A DNA stretch of 64,000 nt from Pseudomonas sp. dw_612. GTDB lineage: Bacteria > Pseudomonadota > Gammaproteobacteria > Pseudomonadales > Pseudomonadaceae. Shown piece by piece: positions 36,515-45,368 of this stretch. The position numbers were made by a program, and so were the translations under genes. Position 1 is the stretch's first letter; the number at the start of each line of letters is the position of its first letter. Where the stretch lies: assembly GCF_018449725.1 (NCBI RefSeq), contig NZ_JAAVVC010000007.1, positions 186,001-250,000 on the forward strand, in the 5' to 3' direction. Under the pieces are notes generated by a model. The model made no database searches and was not told the origin of the DNA. It was given only the letters and a program-made list of their open reading frames with translations.

Positions 36515-37597
36515 TCAGAATGCCAATTGTTGAGTGATCTGCACCGCAGCCTTTTCCAGCCTCAGCAGAAACGCTTTGCGCGGTTGTCCACCACCATAGC
36601 CGGTCAGCGAACCGTCCGCACCGATCACCCGGTGACAGGGCAACACAATCGCCAAGCGGTTATGCCCGTTGGCCAGGCCTACGGCGCGGCTGGCGCCAGG
36701 TTTACCCAGCAGCGCGGCGATGGCGCCATAGGTGCTGGTGTGGCCGTAGGGGATCTGCGCCAGTTCGGCCCAGACTTGTCGGGCGAATTCGCTGCCCGGC
36801 AGGTGCAGCGGCACCTGGAACTCGGTCAGTTCGCCAGCGAAATACTGCGCCAGTTCGGTTTCGATCTGCTTCAAGTGGCCGTTGTGCCCCGGCGCCACGA
36901 CGTAGCCATAACGGTTTTGCAGTTCTTCGACTTCCCGGGTGAGCGCCGGGCGATCCAGAAATTCCAGCAACACCAATCCACGCCGTTCGGCCATGGCGAT
37001 CATCGGCCCCAGCGGCGTGGTCAGCCGGGTGAACAGCAGCGGCTCGCGGTTGGCGGAGCGGCCCGGGGTGATGTGGAACGACTTCTGGAAGGCATCGCGG
37101 AAACCGCTCAGGGATTCGTAGCCGGAATCGAACGCCACGTTGTCGATGGATTCGCCCTGCTTGATCCCGCCCAACGCCATGCCCAGGCGTCGGGTGCGCA
37201 GCCAAGCGTGGAAGGTCATGCCGAAATGCTGCTTGAACCAGCGTCGCAATTTCAGCGGCTCGATGCCCTCGGCTTGCAGCTGCATATCGGTCCAGCGCTG
37301 CTCCGGATCGGCGTCTACCAAGGTAAGCAATCGCTGCACCCAGTCCGGCGCGATGGCCGCCGCATCCAGCGGTTTGCAGCGCAGACAGGCGCGGTAGCCG
37401 GCGGACATGCACTCATCGGCGTGGGCGAAGAACTCGACGTTCTCGGGCTTGGGTTTGCGCGCCGTGCAACTGGGGCGGCAGAAGATCCCGGTGGTCTTGA
37501 CCGCCGTGAAGAACACCCCCTCGTAGGCGGTGTCTCGTTCGAGCATGGCGCGGACCATCTCGGCGTGGGGGGGCAGCACAGCGTTTTGTAGGTTCAT
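36515..37597 (-). CDS. ada: Ada bifunctional methyltransferase and transcriptional regulator
   Basis: Repairs O6-methylguanine and methylphosphotriesters and activates the adaptive response. It is 360 aa. The N-terminal zinc domain has Cys40, Cys44, Cys71 and Cys74 (GIFCRPSC, ACLRCKP). An AraC-type helix-turn-helix follows (VAFDSGYESLSGFRDAFQKSF). The C-terminal methyltransferase has active Cys321 in VLPCHRVIG. The ATG at 37597 (MNLQNAVLPPH) fits the family. First gene of a leftward ada-lyase-alkA group, probably self-activated. Confidence 0.96.
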   Translation of the reverse strand: MNLQNAVLPPHAEMVRAMLERDTAYEGVFFTAVKTTGIFCRPSCTARKPKPENVEFFAHADECMSAGYRACLRCKPLDAAAIAPDWVQRLLTLVDADPEQRWTDMQLQAEGIEPLKLRRWFKQHFGMTFHAWLRTRRLGMALGGIKQGESIDNVAFDSGYESLSGFRDAFQKSFHITPGRSANREPLLFTRLTTPLGPMIAMAERRGLVLLEFLDRPALTREVEELQNRYGYVVAPGHNGHLKQIETELAQYFAGELTEFQVPLHLPGSEFARQVWAELAQIPYGHTSTYGAIAALLGKPGASRAVGLANGHNRLAIVLPCHRVIGADGSLTGYGGGQPRKAFLLRLEKAAVQITQQLAF

Positions 37598-37661
37598 GGG
37601 CTGAGCATAAGGCGGGTTGTGCAGCGCCTCCACCGGAAAATCGACAGGGAATTACGGGAAG

Positions 37662-38702
37662 TTAGTGGCGGTGCCGGTGATGAATGTCCGGGAAGTGCGC
37701 ATGACTGTGGCGCATCGGCGTGTGCTCATGTTCGTGGCTGTGGGGCTCGCTGCCGTCCCATACGAACGAATGCTCATGCTGATGATGCTCGTCGTGCACG
37801 TGCCGATGGCCGTGCTTCAGCGCTTCGTGCTGATGTTCGTGGCCATGGCTTTCCTTGAGGTGAATCCACACGCCGAGGCTCATCAGCAGGGCGGCGGCCC
37901 AGAACGTCAGTGTCACCGGTTCACCCAGCAGCACAATGGCGATGGCCGCACCGAGGAACGGTGCCGTGGAAAAATACGCGCCGGTACGGGCCGTGCCCAA
38001 CCCGCGCAAGGCCAGCACGAACAGCACCAGGCTGATGCCATAGCCGAGGAAGCCGACGATCAGTGTCGGCCCGAGCACATTGAACTGCGGCAGTTTGGCG
38101 CCCAGCAGCAGCGCCAGGGTGCAGTTGACCAGTCCGGCGACCAAGCCCTTGATACTGGCGATGAACAGCGCATCCGACGCTGATACCTTGCGCGTCAAGT
38201 TGTTATCGACGGCCCAGCAGGCACAGGCCAGCGCCACCGCGAACGGCCCGATCCAGCCCAGCGTTTGCGCCGAACCCTGGGGCCAGGCCAGCAGCAGGCC
38301 ACCGGCGACGATTGCCAGCATGCCGGCGACAATGCGCCGGTCGGCGTTCTCCTTGAACACCAGCCACGCCAGCACGGCAGTGAGCACCGATTCGAGGTTG
38401 AGCATCAGCGAAGCGGTGGCGCCGGACGTCAGGGTCAGGCCGAACATCAACGCGACCGGCCCCAGCACGCCGCCAAATGCGATAGCGCCGATCAGCCAGG
38501 GCCACTCCGAGGCCTTGAGACCGCTGGACCGCCAGCTTCGGTCGCGGATCAAGCGGACCAGAGCCAGGCCAACGCCACTGCCCAGGTACAGCAACCCGGC
38601 CAGCAGGATCGGCGAGAGGTTCAACCCCAGCAACTTCGCCAGCGGCGTACTGGCGCCGAACAGCGCGGCGGCGCCGAGGGCATAGACAATGTTCAGATTC
38701 AT
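37662..38702 (-). CDS. EamA/DMT exporter with His-rich C-terminal tail
   Basis: Inner-membrane transporter of 346 aa. Residues 1-280 form ten helices with two EamA repeats (NIVYALGAAALFGASTPLAK at the start). Residues 281-346 are a hydrophilic tail with 24 histidines in 66 positions (GHEHQHEALKHGHRHVHDEH and similar), a likely metal-binding extension in the cytoplasm or periplasm. Such tails occur in Ni/Co/Zn transporters, but are unusual in DMT proteins. ATG at 38702. It ends 64 bp before ada on the same strand. Confidence 0.88.
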   Translation of the reverse strand: MNLNIVYALGAAALFGASTPLAKLLGLNLSPILLAGLLYLGSGVGLALVRLIRDRSWRSSGLKASEWPWLIGAIAFGGVLGPVALMFGLTLTSGATASLMLNLESVLTAVLAWLVFKENADRRIVAGMLAIVAGGLLLAWPQGSAQTLGWIGPFAVALACACWAVDNNLTRKVSASDALFIASIKGLVAGLVNCTLALLLGAKLPQFNVLGPTLIVGFLGYGISLVLFVLALRGLGTARTGAYFSTAPFLGAAIAIVLLGEPVTLTFWAAALLMSLGVWIHLKESHGHEHQHEALKHGHRHVHDEHHQHEHSFVWDGSEPHSHEHEHTPMRHSHAHFPDIHHRHRH

Positions 38703-38733
38703 GGAGGGCATCCTGACATGGGGGCAACGTGAC

Positions 38734-38825
38734 CTGTAGGAGCAGAGCTTGCTCGCGAAAGCGGTCTGTCTGAAACATAAATATTGAATGTGTCGACGCT
38801 TTCGCGAGCAAGCTTCGCTCCTACA
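38734..38825. repeat. REPIN, GTAGGAGCAGAGCTTGC variant
   Basis: Inverted REP pair with the TGTAGGAGCAGAGCTTGC form, distinct from the GTGGGAGCGGG form elsewhere. It lies between the DMT exporter start and the GST gene end. Confidence 0.88.
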
Positions 38826-38892
38826 GGGGGTATCAGGCCCCACGCGCCATCAAGTGGCCGAGAATAACCCCGCGCAGCAGCGGTTAAAACAA

Positions 38893-39510
38893 TCAGGCAT
38901 CAAACGCATGCAACCCAGACTGAACCCCGGGTCGTGCATGGACACGTTCAAACCAGGCCTTCAACCGAGGGACTTTCTCCCATGGAATCCTGTCCGTCAC
39001 CGATGAGGCCAAGGTGAAGGCTGAGATGTCTGCAAGGGTGAAGGTTTCCCCGGCCATGTACTCGCAGGTGAGAAACCCTTCGGCCAGCAAGAGATTTTCT
39101 ATTACGCGCTGGTCAAGGGGGGCTGCGGCTTCCCCCTGGCCGATTTTCTTCAGGAAAAATGCGGCGTGGCTGACGGCGATCACATCGGTGACAAAAAAGA
39201 AGTAACGGTCAAGTACCTTGAAACGTTCTGGGCCCTGTACGGCGGGAGCGAGTAAACCGGGGACCTTGGCGTCCACGTACAGCATGATCGCGTTGGATTG
39301 GTTGATGACCAGCGCAGGCGTAAAGTGATGGTCCACCAAAGTCGGCACTTTCCCCGCTGGATTGAGCGCAAGAAAGTCGGGCTCAGAATGCTTTCCTTCC
39401 CTGAGATTCACAGGTCGGACGACGAAGGGTATCCCGGCCTCGGCCAGTGCAATAGCTGCGCGCAGGCAGTTGCCAGTGGGCGCGCCGTAAAGTTCGATCA
39501 TCTGCGGCAT
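38893..39510 (-). CDS. Glutathione S-transferase family protein
   Basis: Cytosolic GST of 205 aa. The N-terminal thioredoxin-like domain starts IELYGAPTGNCLRAAIALAEAG and has the cis-Pro segment AGKVPTLVD and the glutathione-contact NQSNAIMLY. The C-terminal helical domain has FTLADISAFTL. A beta/GtfA-like bacterial class is likely; the substrate is unknown. Divergent from an SDR and a monooxygenase gene with a 114-bp shared promoter region. Confidence 0.88.
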   Translation of the reverse strand: MPQMIELYGAPTGNCLRAAIALAEAGIPFVVRPVNLREGKHSEPDFLALNPAGKVPTLVDHHFTPALVINQSNAIMLYVDAKVPGLLAPAVQGPERFKVLDRYFFFVTDVIAVSHAAFFLKKIGQGEAAAPLDQRVIENLLLAEGFLTCEYMAGETFTLADISAFTLASSVTDRIPWEKVPRLKAWFERVHARPGVQSGLHAFDA

Positions 39511-39624
39511 GGAATAAATCTCTCTGACAGGGTTTTTATATTACGCACAACATATTTACTTTCTCAATCATGACGCATAGCATCAAAGCACGCTCCGGCG
39601 CTTCCAGACCAAGAGGAACATCTT

Positions 39625-40338
39625 ATGAACATTGCAGGCTCAGTTGTTTTCGTCACAGGCGCGAGTCGCGGTTTGGGACTGGCATTCGCGAAGGTGGCCT
39701 TGGCGCAAGGGGCTTTGAAGGTGTATGCCGGCGTTCGAGATCCAGCAGGTTTTGATGTACCTGGCATCGTGCCGGTGAAAATTGATGTGACGGATGATGC
39801 CTCTGTCGCCGCCGCGGCCGCCCAGTGTCGAGACACCACATTGCTGGTCAACAACGCCGGTATCGCAAGCCTGCACGAAGGAGCGCTGGACGTCGGCATG
39901 ATCGAGCTGACCCGGCACCTGATGGAGACCAACTGCTACGGCATCGTGCGCACCACCCAGGCCTTCGCTCCGATTCTCGCCGCCAACGGTGGGGGCGCTG
40001 TGGTCAATGTCCTTTCCGATGTCACTTGGTTGAGCGTTCCGATGTTGGCGGCCTACGCGGCCTCCAAGTCGGCGGCATGGAGCGTGACCAATGCCTTGCG
40101 CCTGGAACTGAAAGCGAGCAATACCACGGTGGTGGCCGTTCACGTGGGCTTTGTTGACACCGACCTGACCCAAGGTTTCGACGTCAAGAAATCCGCCCCG
40201 CAAGACGTCGCGCGCGCTGCTTTCAGCGGGCTCGAGGCGGGCGATCTGGAAGTGCTGGCAGACGAGGGGACACGCTATATCAAATCGACCCTGTCGCTGC
40301 CGGACGCGGTGTATTTCAACCCGCCAGCACCGGTTTAA
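39625..40338 (+). CDS. Short-chain dehydrogenase/reductase
   Basis: NAD(P)-dependent oxidoreductase of 237 aa with the classical SDR pattern: TGASRGLG cofactor loop, NNAG motif (LLVNNAGIAS), Ser in the NVLSDVTW strand and YAASKSA catalytic Tyr/Lys. ATG at 39625 behind AGAGGAAC. It is followed 14 bp later by a small monooxygenase, so the two may act on one compound. Substrate unknown. Confidence 0.9.
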   Translation: MNIAGSVVFVTGASRGLGLAFAKVALAQGALKVYAGVRDPAGFDVPGIVPVKIDVTDDASVAAAAAQCRDTTLLVNNAGIASLHEGALDVGMIELTRHLMETNCYGIVRTTQAFAPILAANGGGAVVNVLSDVTWLSVPMLAAYAASKSAAWSVTNALRLELKASNTTVVAVHVGFVDTDLTQGFDVKKSAPQDVARAAFSGLEAGDLEVLADEGTRYIKSTLSLPDAVYFNPPAPV

Positions 40339-40352
40339 ACGGGGAGGGCGCC

Positions 40353-40658
40353 ATGACGGAACAACCGTTCATCCTGTGGGTGCAGGCCCGTGTCAAACCG
40401 GAGCACCTGGCTGAGGTCGCCGAGGCCGCCGCCAGGACCTTGGCGCTCACTCTCCAGGAGCCAGGTTGTGTCGCTTTTCATCAGACGACACAGCATGAAG
40501 ATCCGTGCCACTTCTGCTTCTTCGAGTACTTCGCCTCGCCAACCGCTCATGCCGAGCATTTGGCCAAACCTTACACGAAGGCGTTTTTCGAACTGCTGGA
40601 GGGCAAGTTGGAGGCAGAGCCGTTGTTTCAGCAACTGAATCTGCTGGCGGCCGGTTAG
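40353..40658 (+). CDS. ABM-domain antibiotic biosynthesis monooxygenase-like protein
   Basis: Small ferredoxin-fold protein of 101 aa. The ABM pattern is visible: a first strand FILWVQARVKPEHLAE, then EPGCVAFHQTTQHEDPCHFCFFEYF and the SPTAHAEHLAKPYTKAF helix. Members are cofactor-free oxygenases or quinone-handling proteins such as YgiN. ATG at 40353 with GGGAGG upstream. Co-transcribed with the SDR and ended by a strong terminator. Confidence 0.88.
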   Translation: MTEQPFILWVQARVKPEHLAEVAEAAARTLALTLQEPGCVAFHQTTQHEDPCHFCFFEYFASPTAHAEHLAKPYTKAFFELLEGKLEAEPLFQQLNLLAAG

Positions 40659-40675
40659 AACCTGAAGCACAAACA

Positions 40676-40709
40676 CCTGATCGGCTTTCGGCCGATCAGG
40701 CGTCCTTTT
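40676..40709 (+). terminator. Rho-independent terminator after SDR-monooxygenase operon
   Basis: CCTGATCGGC and GCCGATCAGG form a perfect 10-bp stem with loop TTTCG, followed by CGTCCTTTT, 18 bp after the stop codon. Confidence 0.85.
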
Positions 40710-40756
40710 GCACGGCTGATTTGCGCAAAGCCGCAATCTCATATAACTGCAATTCC

Positions 40757-40847
40757 TGTAGGAGCAGAGCCTGCTCGCGAAAGCGTCGTCTCAGGCGACA
40801 TCAATGTTGCATGTGCCGCCGCCTTCGCGAGCAAGCTTCGCTCCTAC
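40757..40847. repeat. REPIN, GTAGGAGCAGAGCCTGC variant
   Basis: 91-bp inverted REP pair of the GTAGGAGC type, between the SDR operon terminator and the LysE-type gene end. Same sub-type as the element at 38734-38825, 2 kb away. Confidence 0.88.
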
Positions 40848-40861
40848 GGGGTTGTAGTGTT

Positions 40862-41482
40862 TCAGGCCCGCCGCGCCATCAACAACACCGAAGCCGCCGC
40901 CGACAACAACCCCGCGCAGCAGCGGTTGAAGATCCGCTTGCCGCGGGGTTCGGCGAACCAGCGGCGCATGTGCAGGCCCATGTAGGCGTAGGCGCTGATG
41001 GCGATCCATTCCAGCATCAGGAACAACGCGCCCAGCACCGCGAATTGCGGGGTGATCGCTCGGGTCGGGTCGACGAATTGCGGCAGAAACGCGGTGAAAA
41101 TCAGGATCGCTTTCGGATTGCCCGCCGCCACCAGGAACTCCTGGCGCGCCAATGCCAATATCCCCACCGGAGCGCCGGCCACCGCGTTTTGCGCGCCCGG
41201 ATCCGCGCGCCACAATTGCCAGGCGAGATAAAACAAATACGCTGCCCCCAGAATCTTGATCCCGTAGAACAACAGCTCGGACGTTTGCAGCACCACCGCC
41301 AGCCCGGCCGAAGCGAGGGCGATCATCCCGGCAAATGCCAGCAAGCGCCCGACGCCGGCGACACAGGCACGACGATAGCCGTAGCGGGTCGAGTTGCTGA
41401 CCGATAGCAGATTGTTCGGCCCAGGAGCCATGTTCAGCGCAAAGCAGGCCGGGACAAACAGGGTGAGGGTGGCGAGGTCCAT
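40862..41482 (-). CDS. LysE/RhtB-family amino-acid exporter
   Basis: Inner-membrane exporter of 206 aa with six predicted helices. The family head FALNMAPGPNNLLSVSNSTRYG is clear, as is GNPKAILIFTAFLPQFV. ATG at 41482 (MDLATLTLFVP). Probable role is efflux of an amino acid or analogue; the substrate is not readable. Divergent from tctC with a 221-bp gap. Confidence 0.88.
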   Translation of the reverse strand: MDLATLTLFVPACFALNMAPGPNNLLSVSNSTRYGYRRACVAGVGRLLAFAGMIALASAGLAVVLQTSELLFYGIKILGAAYLFYLAWQLWRADPGAQNAVAGAPVGILALARQEFLVAAGNPKAILIFTAFLPQFVDPTRAITPQFAVLGALFLMLEWIAISAYAYMGLHMRRWFAEPRGKRIFNRCCAGLLSAAASVLLMARRA

Positions 41483-41703
41483 GACGAAGTCTCCTGATTC
41501 GAGAACGCTTTTTTTAACATGGATGGCGGGGGACTTGACCCATACAGCCATAGACACAAGTCGCCATACACTTGCCCGTGCCCCCCGCCCAAAAACCAAT
41601 CTATGACCTACGCTTGTTCACAAACCCCGTTCAGTGAGCACGGCCTGCTCCTGAGCGCGATAAAACCGCCATTCCCAAAAACAACAATATCGGGAGACAA
41701 CCT

Positions 41704-42660
41704 ATGCAACCCTTATTCCGCCGACTCACCTGCGCGATTGCCTTAACCATTGCCGCCGCCACCCCGGCGTTTGCCCTCGACACGGTCAAGTTCATGGCCC
41801 CGGGTTCTGTGGGTGGCGGCTATGACCAGACCGCCCGTGACTTGGGCAAAGCCCTGGTCGAGGCCAAAGCCGCGAAGTCCGTGACCTTCGAGAACAAGGG
41901 CGGGGCGGGCGGGACGCTGGGGTTGGCGCAGTTCGCCAACAGCACCAAGGGCGACCCGAATGCATTGCTGGTGGTGGGCGCGATCATGGTTGCGGGCATT
42001 GAGCAGAACAAGCCGCAAATCACCCTGAAGGACGTCACGCCGATTGCCCGGCTGTTTACCGAATACAACGTGATTGCCGTGCGCAAGGAGTCCGAGTTCA
42101 AGACCCTGGAAGACTTGCTCAAAGCCTTCAAGGACAAACCCTCCAGCATCACCTGGGGCGGTGGTTCCAAGGGCTCGGTCGATCACATCGGCATCGCTGA
42201 TCTGGCCGGCAAAATGGACATTCCGGTGAACAAGGTCAATTACGTGGCGTTCGCCGGTGGCGGGGAAGTGGTGGCCCAGGTGTTGGGTGGCCAGATCAAG
42301 GTGATCACCGGCGGCTATGCCGAGTTGGGCCAGTACATCAAGAACGGCCAGTTCCGGGTGCTCGCCATCGGTGCGCCGGAGCGCGTCGAAGGCATCGATG
42401 CGCCGACGCTCAAGGAGAAAGGCTACGACGTGATCATCGGCAATTGGCGCGGTGTCTATGGCGCCGCCAACCTTACGCCTGAGCAGCGCAAGGAAGTGAC
42501 CGACGCCGTGGTGGCCGCCGCCAAGACCAAGGTCTGGCAAGACAACGTCAAAACCAACGCCTGGTCGCCGAGCATTTTGACCGGGGATGAGTTCGGCAAA
42601 TTCGTTGACGAGGAGCACGTTCGGTTGCATGGGATGCTGGTCAAGGTCGGGCTGCTTTGA
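41704..42660 (+). CDS. tctC: TctC tripartite tricarboxylate-binding protein
   Basis: Periplasmic substrate-binding protein of 318 aa for citrate or related tricarboxylates. Signal peptide of about 24 residues ending PAFA. The TctC fold shows in KFMAPGSVGGGYDQTARDLGK and ENKGGAGGTLGLAQFANS. ATG at 41704 follows GGGAGACAAC. First gene of tctC-tctB-tctA; the next start is 1 bp after this stop. The usual TctDE two-component regulators are not adjacent. Confidence 0.94.
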   Translation: MQPLFRRLTCAIALTIAAATPAFALDTVKFMAPGSVGGGYDQTARDLGKALVEAKAAKSVTFENKGGAGGTLGLAQFANSTKGDPNALLVVGAIMVAGIEQNKPQITLKDVTPIARLFTEYNVIAVRKESEFKTLEDLLKAFKDKPSSITWGGGSKGSVDHIGIADLAGKMDIPVNKVNYVAFAGGGEVVAQVLGGQIKVITGGYAELGQYIKNGQFRVLAIGAPERVEGIDAPTLKEKGYDVIIGNWRGVYGAANLTPEQRKEVTDAVVAAAKTKVWQDNVKTNAWSPSILTGDEFGKFVDEEHVRLHGMLVKVGLL

Positions 42661-42661
42661 G

Positions 42662-43156
42662 ATGGCCACGCCACGCAAGATAGTCCCGGTGCAACTGGCG
42701 ATTGGCGCCGGTGTGATCGCCATCAGCGCTGTGTTGGCGGTTGGTGCGTTCCGTTTTCCGGCGGAGATGGGCTTCGTCATCCTCGGTGCCCACGTCTATC
42801 CCTATGCCTTGGCGGCGTTCCTGGGAGTTGTCGGTCTGTTGCTGAGTGTCCAGGCGCTCACCGGTGGTTTTCGCGAACTGGCCGACCACGATGACGAAAG
42901 TGCCCAAGCGCTGCCCGGCGGCAAACTCGGCGCGGCGTGGGTCACCGGCGGATTGGTGGCGGTGGCCGTGCTGATTAATCTCATCGGCTTCGTCCTGGCG
43001 GCCGGGTTGCTGTTTGCCTGCTCGGCACGGGGTTTTGGCAGTCGCCGCCCGGTGCGCGACCTCGCCATCGGCATTGCCCTGACGCTGCCGATCTACTGGC
43101 TGTTCAACGCCGGGCTTGGGGTCTCCCTGCCGCCCCTTATTAACGCCTGGCTCTGA
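42662..43156 (+). CDS. tctB: TctB small membrane subunit of tricarboxylate transporter
   Basis: Inner-membrane protein of 164 aa with four predicted helices, the normal TctB layout. The start at 42662 ([12 protein letters not shown]) follows the tctC stop with one base between. A hydrophilic linker (about residues 68-80) lies between helix pairs. The poorly conserved TctB family is identified here mainly by topology and by lying between tctC and tctA. Confidence 0.92.
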   Translation: MATPRKIVPVQLAIGAGVIAISAVLAVGAFRFPAEMGFVILGAHVYPYALAAFLGVVGLLLSVQALTGGFRELADHDDESAQALPGGKLGAAWVTGGLVAVAVLINLIGFVLAAGLLFACSARGFGSRRPVRDLAIGIALTLPIYWLFNAGLGVSLPPLINAWL

Positions 43157-43179
43157 TCCGGGCCGAAGGAGGTCAACAG

Positions 43180-44688
43180 GTGGACATTCTCGCAAGCCTG
43201 GCCATTGGTTTTTCCGCGGCGCTGACACCGATCAACCTGATGTGGGGCTTTATCGGCTGCCTGCTCGGCACCGCAATCGGTGTCCTGCCGGGTATCGGGC
43301 CGGCGCTGACCGTGGCGTTGCTGCTGCCGATCACCGCCAAGGTCGATCCCACCGGGGCGTTGATCATGTTCGCCGGAATCTACTACGGCGCGCAGTTTGG
43401 TGGTTCGACGACGTCGATCCTGCTGAATACGCCGGGGGAATCGTCGTCGATGGTCACGGCGCTGGAAGGCAATCTCATGGCGCGCAACGGTCGCGCCGGA
43501 CCGGCCCTGGCGACAGCGGCGATCGGCTCCTTCGTGGCAGGCACCATCGCCACGATCCTGCTGACCCTGTTTGCGCCGCTTGTGGCGACCCTGGCGCTGA
43601 AGTTTGGCCCGGCAGAGTATTTCGCGATTCTGGTGTTGTCCTTCACCACGGTGTCGGCGGTGCTCGGCGCCTCCATGCTGCGCGGGTTTGCCTCGCTGGG
43701 GATTGGCCTGATGGTGGGCTTGATTGGCCTGGACGCGACCTCGGGCATCGCCCGCTACACCTTGGGCGTGCCGGAACTGGTGGACGGCATCGAAGTGGTG
43801 CTGGTGGCTGTCGGTTTGTTTGCCGTAGGTGAGGCTCTTTACAGCCTGTTGTATCAAAAGGAAGAAGCCTCGGGTCGGCACCGCTTGACCTCGTTGTGGA
43901 TGACCCGCGCCGACTGGAAACGCTCGATCCCGGCCTGGTTGCGGGGCACGCTGATCGGTTTTCCGTTTGGTTCGATTCCGGCGGGTGGCGCTGAAATTCC
44001 GACGTTCCTGTCCTATTCCGCCGAACGCAAACTGAGCAAATACCCCAAAGAATTTGCCGGCAGCAAGGGCGAGGGCGCCATCGAAGGCGTGGCCGGTCCC
44101 GAGGCGGCCAACAACGCGAGCGCGACCGGTTCGCTGGTGCCACTGCTGACGCTCGGCATCCCCACCTCGGCCACGGCGGCAATCTTGTTGGCCGCGTTCC
44201 AGAACTACAACCTGCAACCGGGGCCGATGCTGTTCCAGACCTCCGGCGAACTGGTCTGGACCCTGGTGGCGTCGTTGTACATCGGCAACGTCATCCTGCT
44301 GGTGTTGAACCTGCCGTTGGTGGGGCTGTGGGTCAAACTGCTGCAAATCCCCCGGCCTTATTTGAATGCCGGCATTCTGGTGTTCGCGACCATCGGCGTG
44401 TACGGCATGCGCCACTCGTCCTTTGACTTGATGCTGATGCTGGCCATCGGCTGGGGCGGGGTGTTGATGCGGCGTTTCGATTTTCCCGTGGCCCCGGTGA
44501 TCGTGGGGATGTTGCTGGGGCCGATGGCCGAAAAACAACTGCGCAATGCGTTGTCCATCAGCGAGGGCGACTGGACGATTTTTCTCACCCAGCCCATCTC
44601 GGCCGCATTCCTGGCGCTGACGTTGCTGGTGCTGGTGGTGCCGCACCTGCTGCATGCCCGCGGCATCAAATTGCACGAGGACGATTGA
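43180..44688 (+). CDS. tctA: TctA large membrane subunit of tricarboxylate transporter
   Basis: Main transport subunit of 502 aa with about 11-12 helices. The family signature [25 protein letters not shown] and the [20 protein letters not shown] loop are plain. A second copy of the motif occurs as [17 protein letters not shown]. Starts with GTG at 43180 behind AAGGAGGTC. Works with TctB and TctC for secondary, ion-driven uptake. Confidence 0.95.
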   Translation: MDILASLAIGFSAALTPINLMWGFIGCLLGTAIGVLPGIGPALTVALLLPITAKVDPTGALIMFAGIYYGAQFGGSTTSILLNTPGESSSMVTALEGNLMARNGRAGPALATAAIGSFVAGTIATILLTLFAPLVATLALKFGPAEYFAILVLSFTTVSAVLGASMLRGFASLGIGLMVGLIGLDATSGIARYTLGVPELVDGIEVVLVAVGLFAVGEALYSLLYQKEEASGRHRLTSLWMTRADWKRSIPAWLRGTLIGFPFGSIPAGGAEIPTFLSYSAERKLSKYPKEFAGSKGEGAIEGVAGPEAANNASATGSLVPLLTLGIPTSATAAILLAAFQNYNLQPGPMLFQTSGELVWTLVASLYIGNVILLVLNLPLVGLWVKLLQIPRPYLNAGILVFATIGVYGMRHSSFDLMLMLAIGWGGVLMRRFDFPVAPVIVGMLLGPMAEKQLRNALSISEGDWTIFLTQPISAAFLALTLLVLVVPHLLHARGIKLHEDD

Positions 44689-44770
44689 GTCAGGGCAGTT
44701 TTCTTCAATACATGGGGCCGGGTGCTCTCTACTTTGAGCAGCGTTCCCACTGAATTGAAGAAGGTCTGTG

Positions 44771-45358
44771 ATGAGTCTGATGATTTCCATGGCGGCGTTT
44801 GCCTTGGCCGCTTCGATAACGCCGGGGCCGGTGAACATCGTGGCGTTGAGCTCCGGCGCGCAGTTCGGTTTTCGCGCCAGTCAACGGCACGTGGCAGGGG
44901 CGACCCTGGGGTTTGTGTTGCTGTTGGTGTTGATGGGCCTGGGGCTGCATGAGGTGTTGCGCTTGTGGCCGATGCTGACCCGAGTGGTGCAATTGGCCGG
45001 GGTGGCGTTTTTGTTGTTCATGGCCTGGAAACTGAGCGTCGATGATGGCCGGTTGAATGCCGGACGGCAGGCAAAGGCGCCCTCGATGTTCTACGGCGCG
45101 TTGATGCAATGGCTCAACCCCAAGGCCTGGCTGGCCTGTGTCGCAGGCATGGGCGCGTTTGTCGCGGACGGCGACGCGCGACTGGTCTGGCAGTTCGCGG
45201 CGATTTATCTGGTGATCTGTTACCTGTCGGTGGGCTGCTGGGCCTACGCCGGCACGTTCTTGCGCGGGTATTTGAGCAACGCCAAAGGTCTGCAGTGGTT
45301 CAACCGGACGATGGCGTTGCTGTTGGTGGTGTGTGCGGGGTATCTGGTCTGGGCCTAG
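44771..45358 (+). CDS. LysE-family exporter
   Basis: Inner-membrane exporter of 195 aa, six helices. The head ALAASITPGPVNIVALSSGAQFG fits the LysE/RhtB family, and QWLNPKAWLACVAGMGAF is the conserved NPKAW segment. ATG at 44771 (a GTG lies just before it). In related pseudomonads such exporters often sit next to an AraC regulator; here the AraC gene is 3.9 kb away beyond the Fic-protein gene. Confidence 0.88.
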   Translation: MSLMISMAAFALAASITPGPVNIVALSSGAQFGFRASQRHVAGATLGFVLLLVLMGLGLHEVLRLWPMLTRVVQLAGVAFLLFMAWKLSVDDGRLNAGRQAKAPSMFYGALMQWLNPKAWLACVAGMGAFVADGDARLVWQFAAIYLVICYLSVGCWAYAGTFLRGYLSNAKGLQWFNRTMALLLVVCAGYLVWA

Positions 45359-45368
45359 ATTCCGGCGA

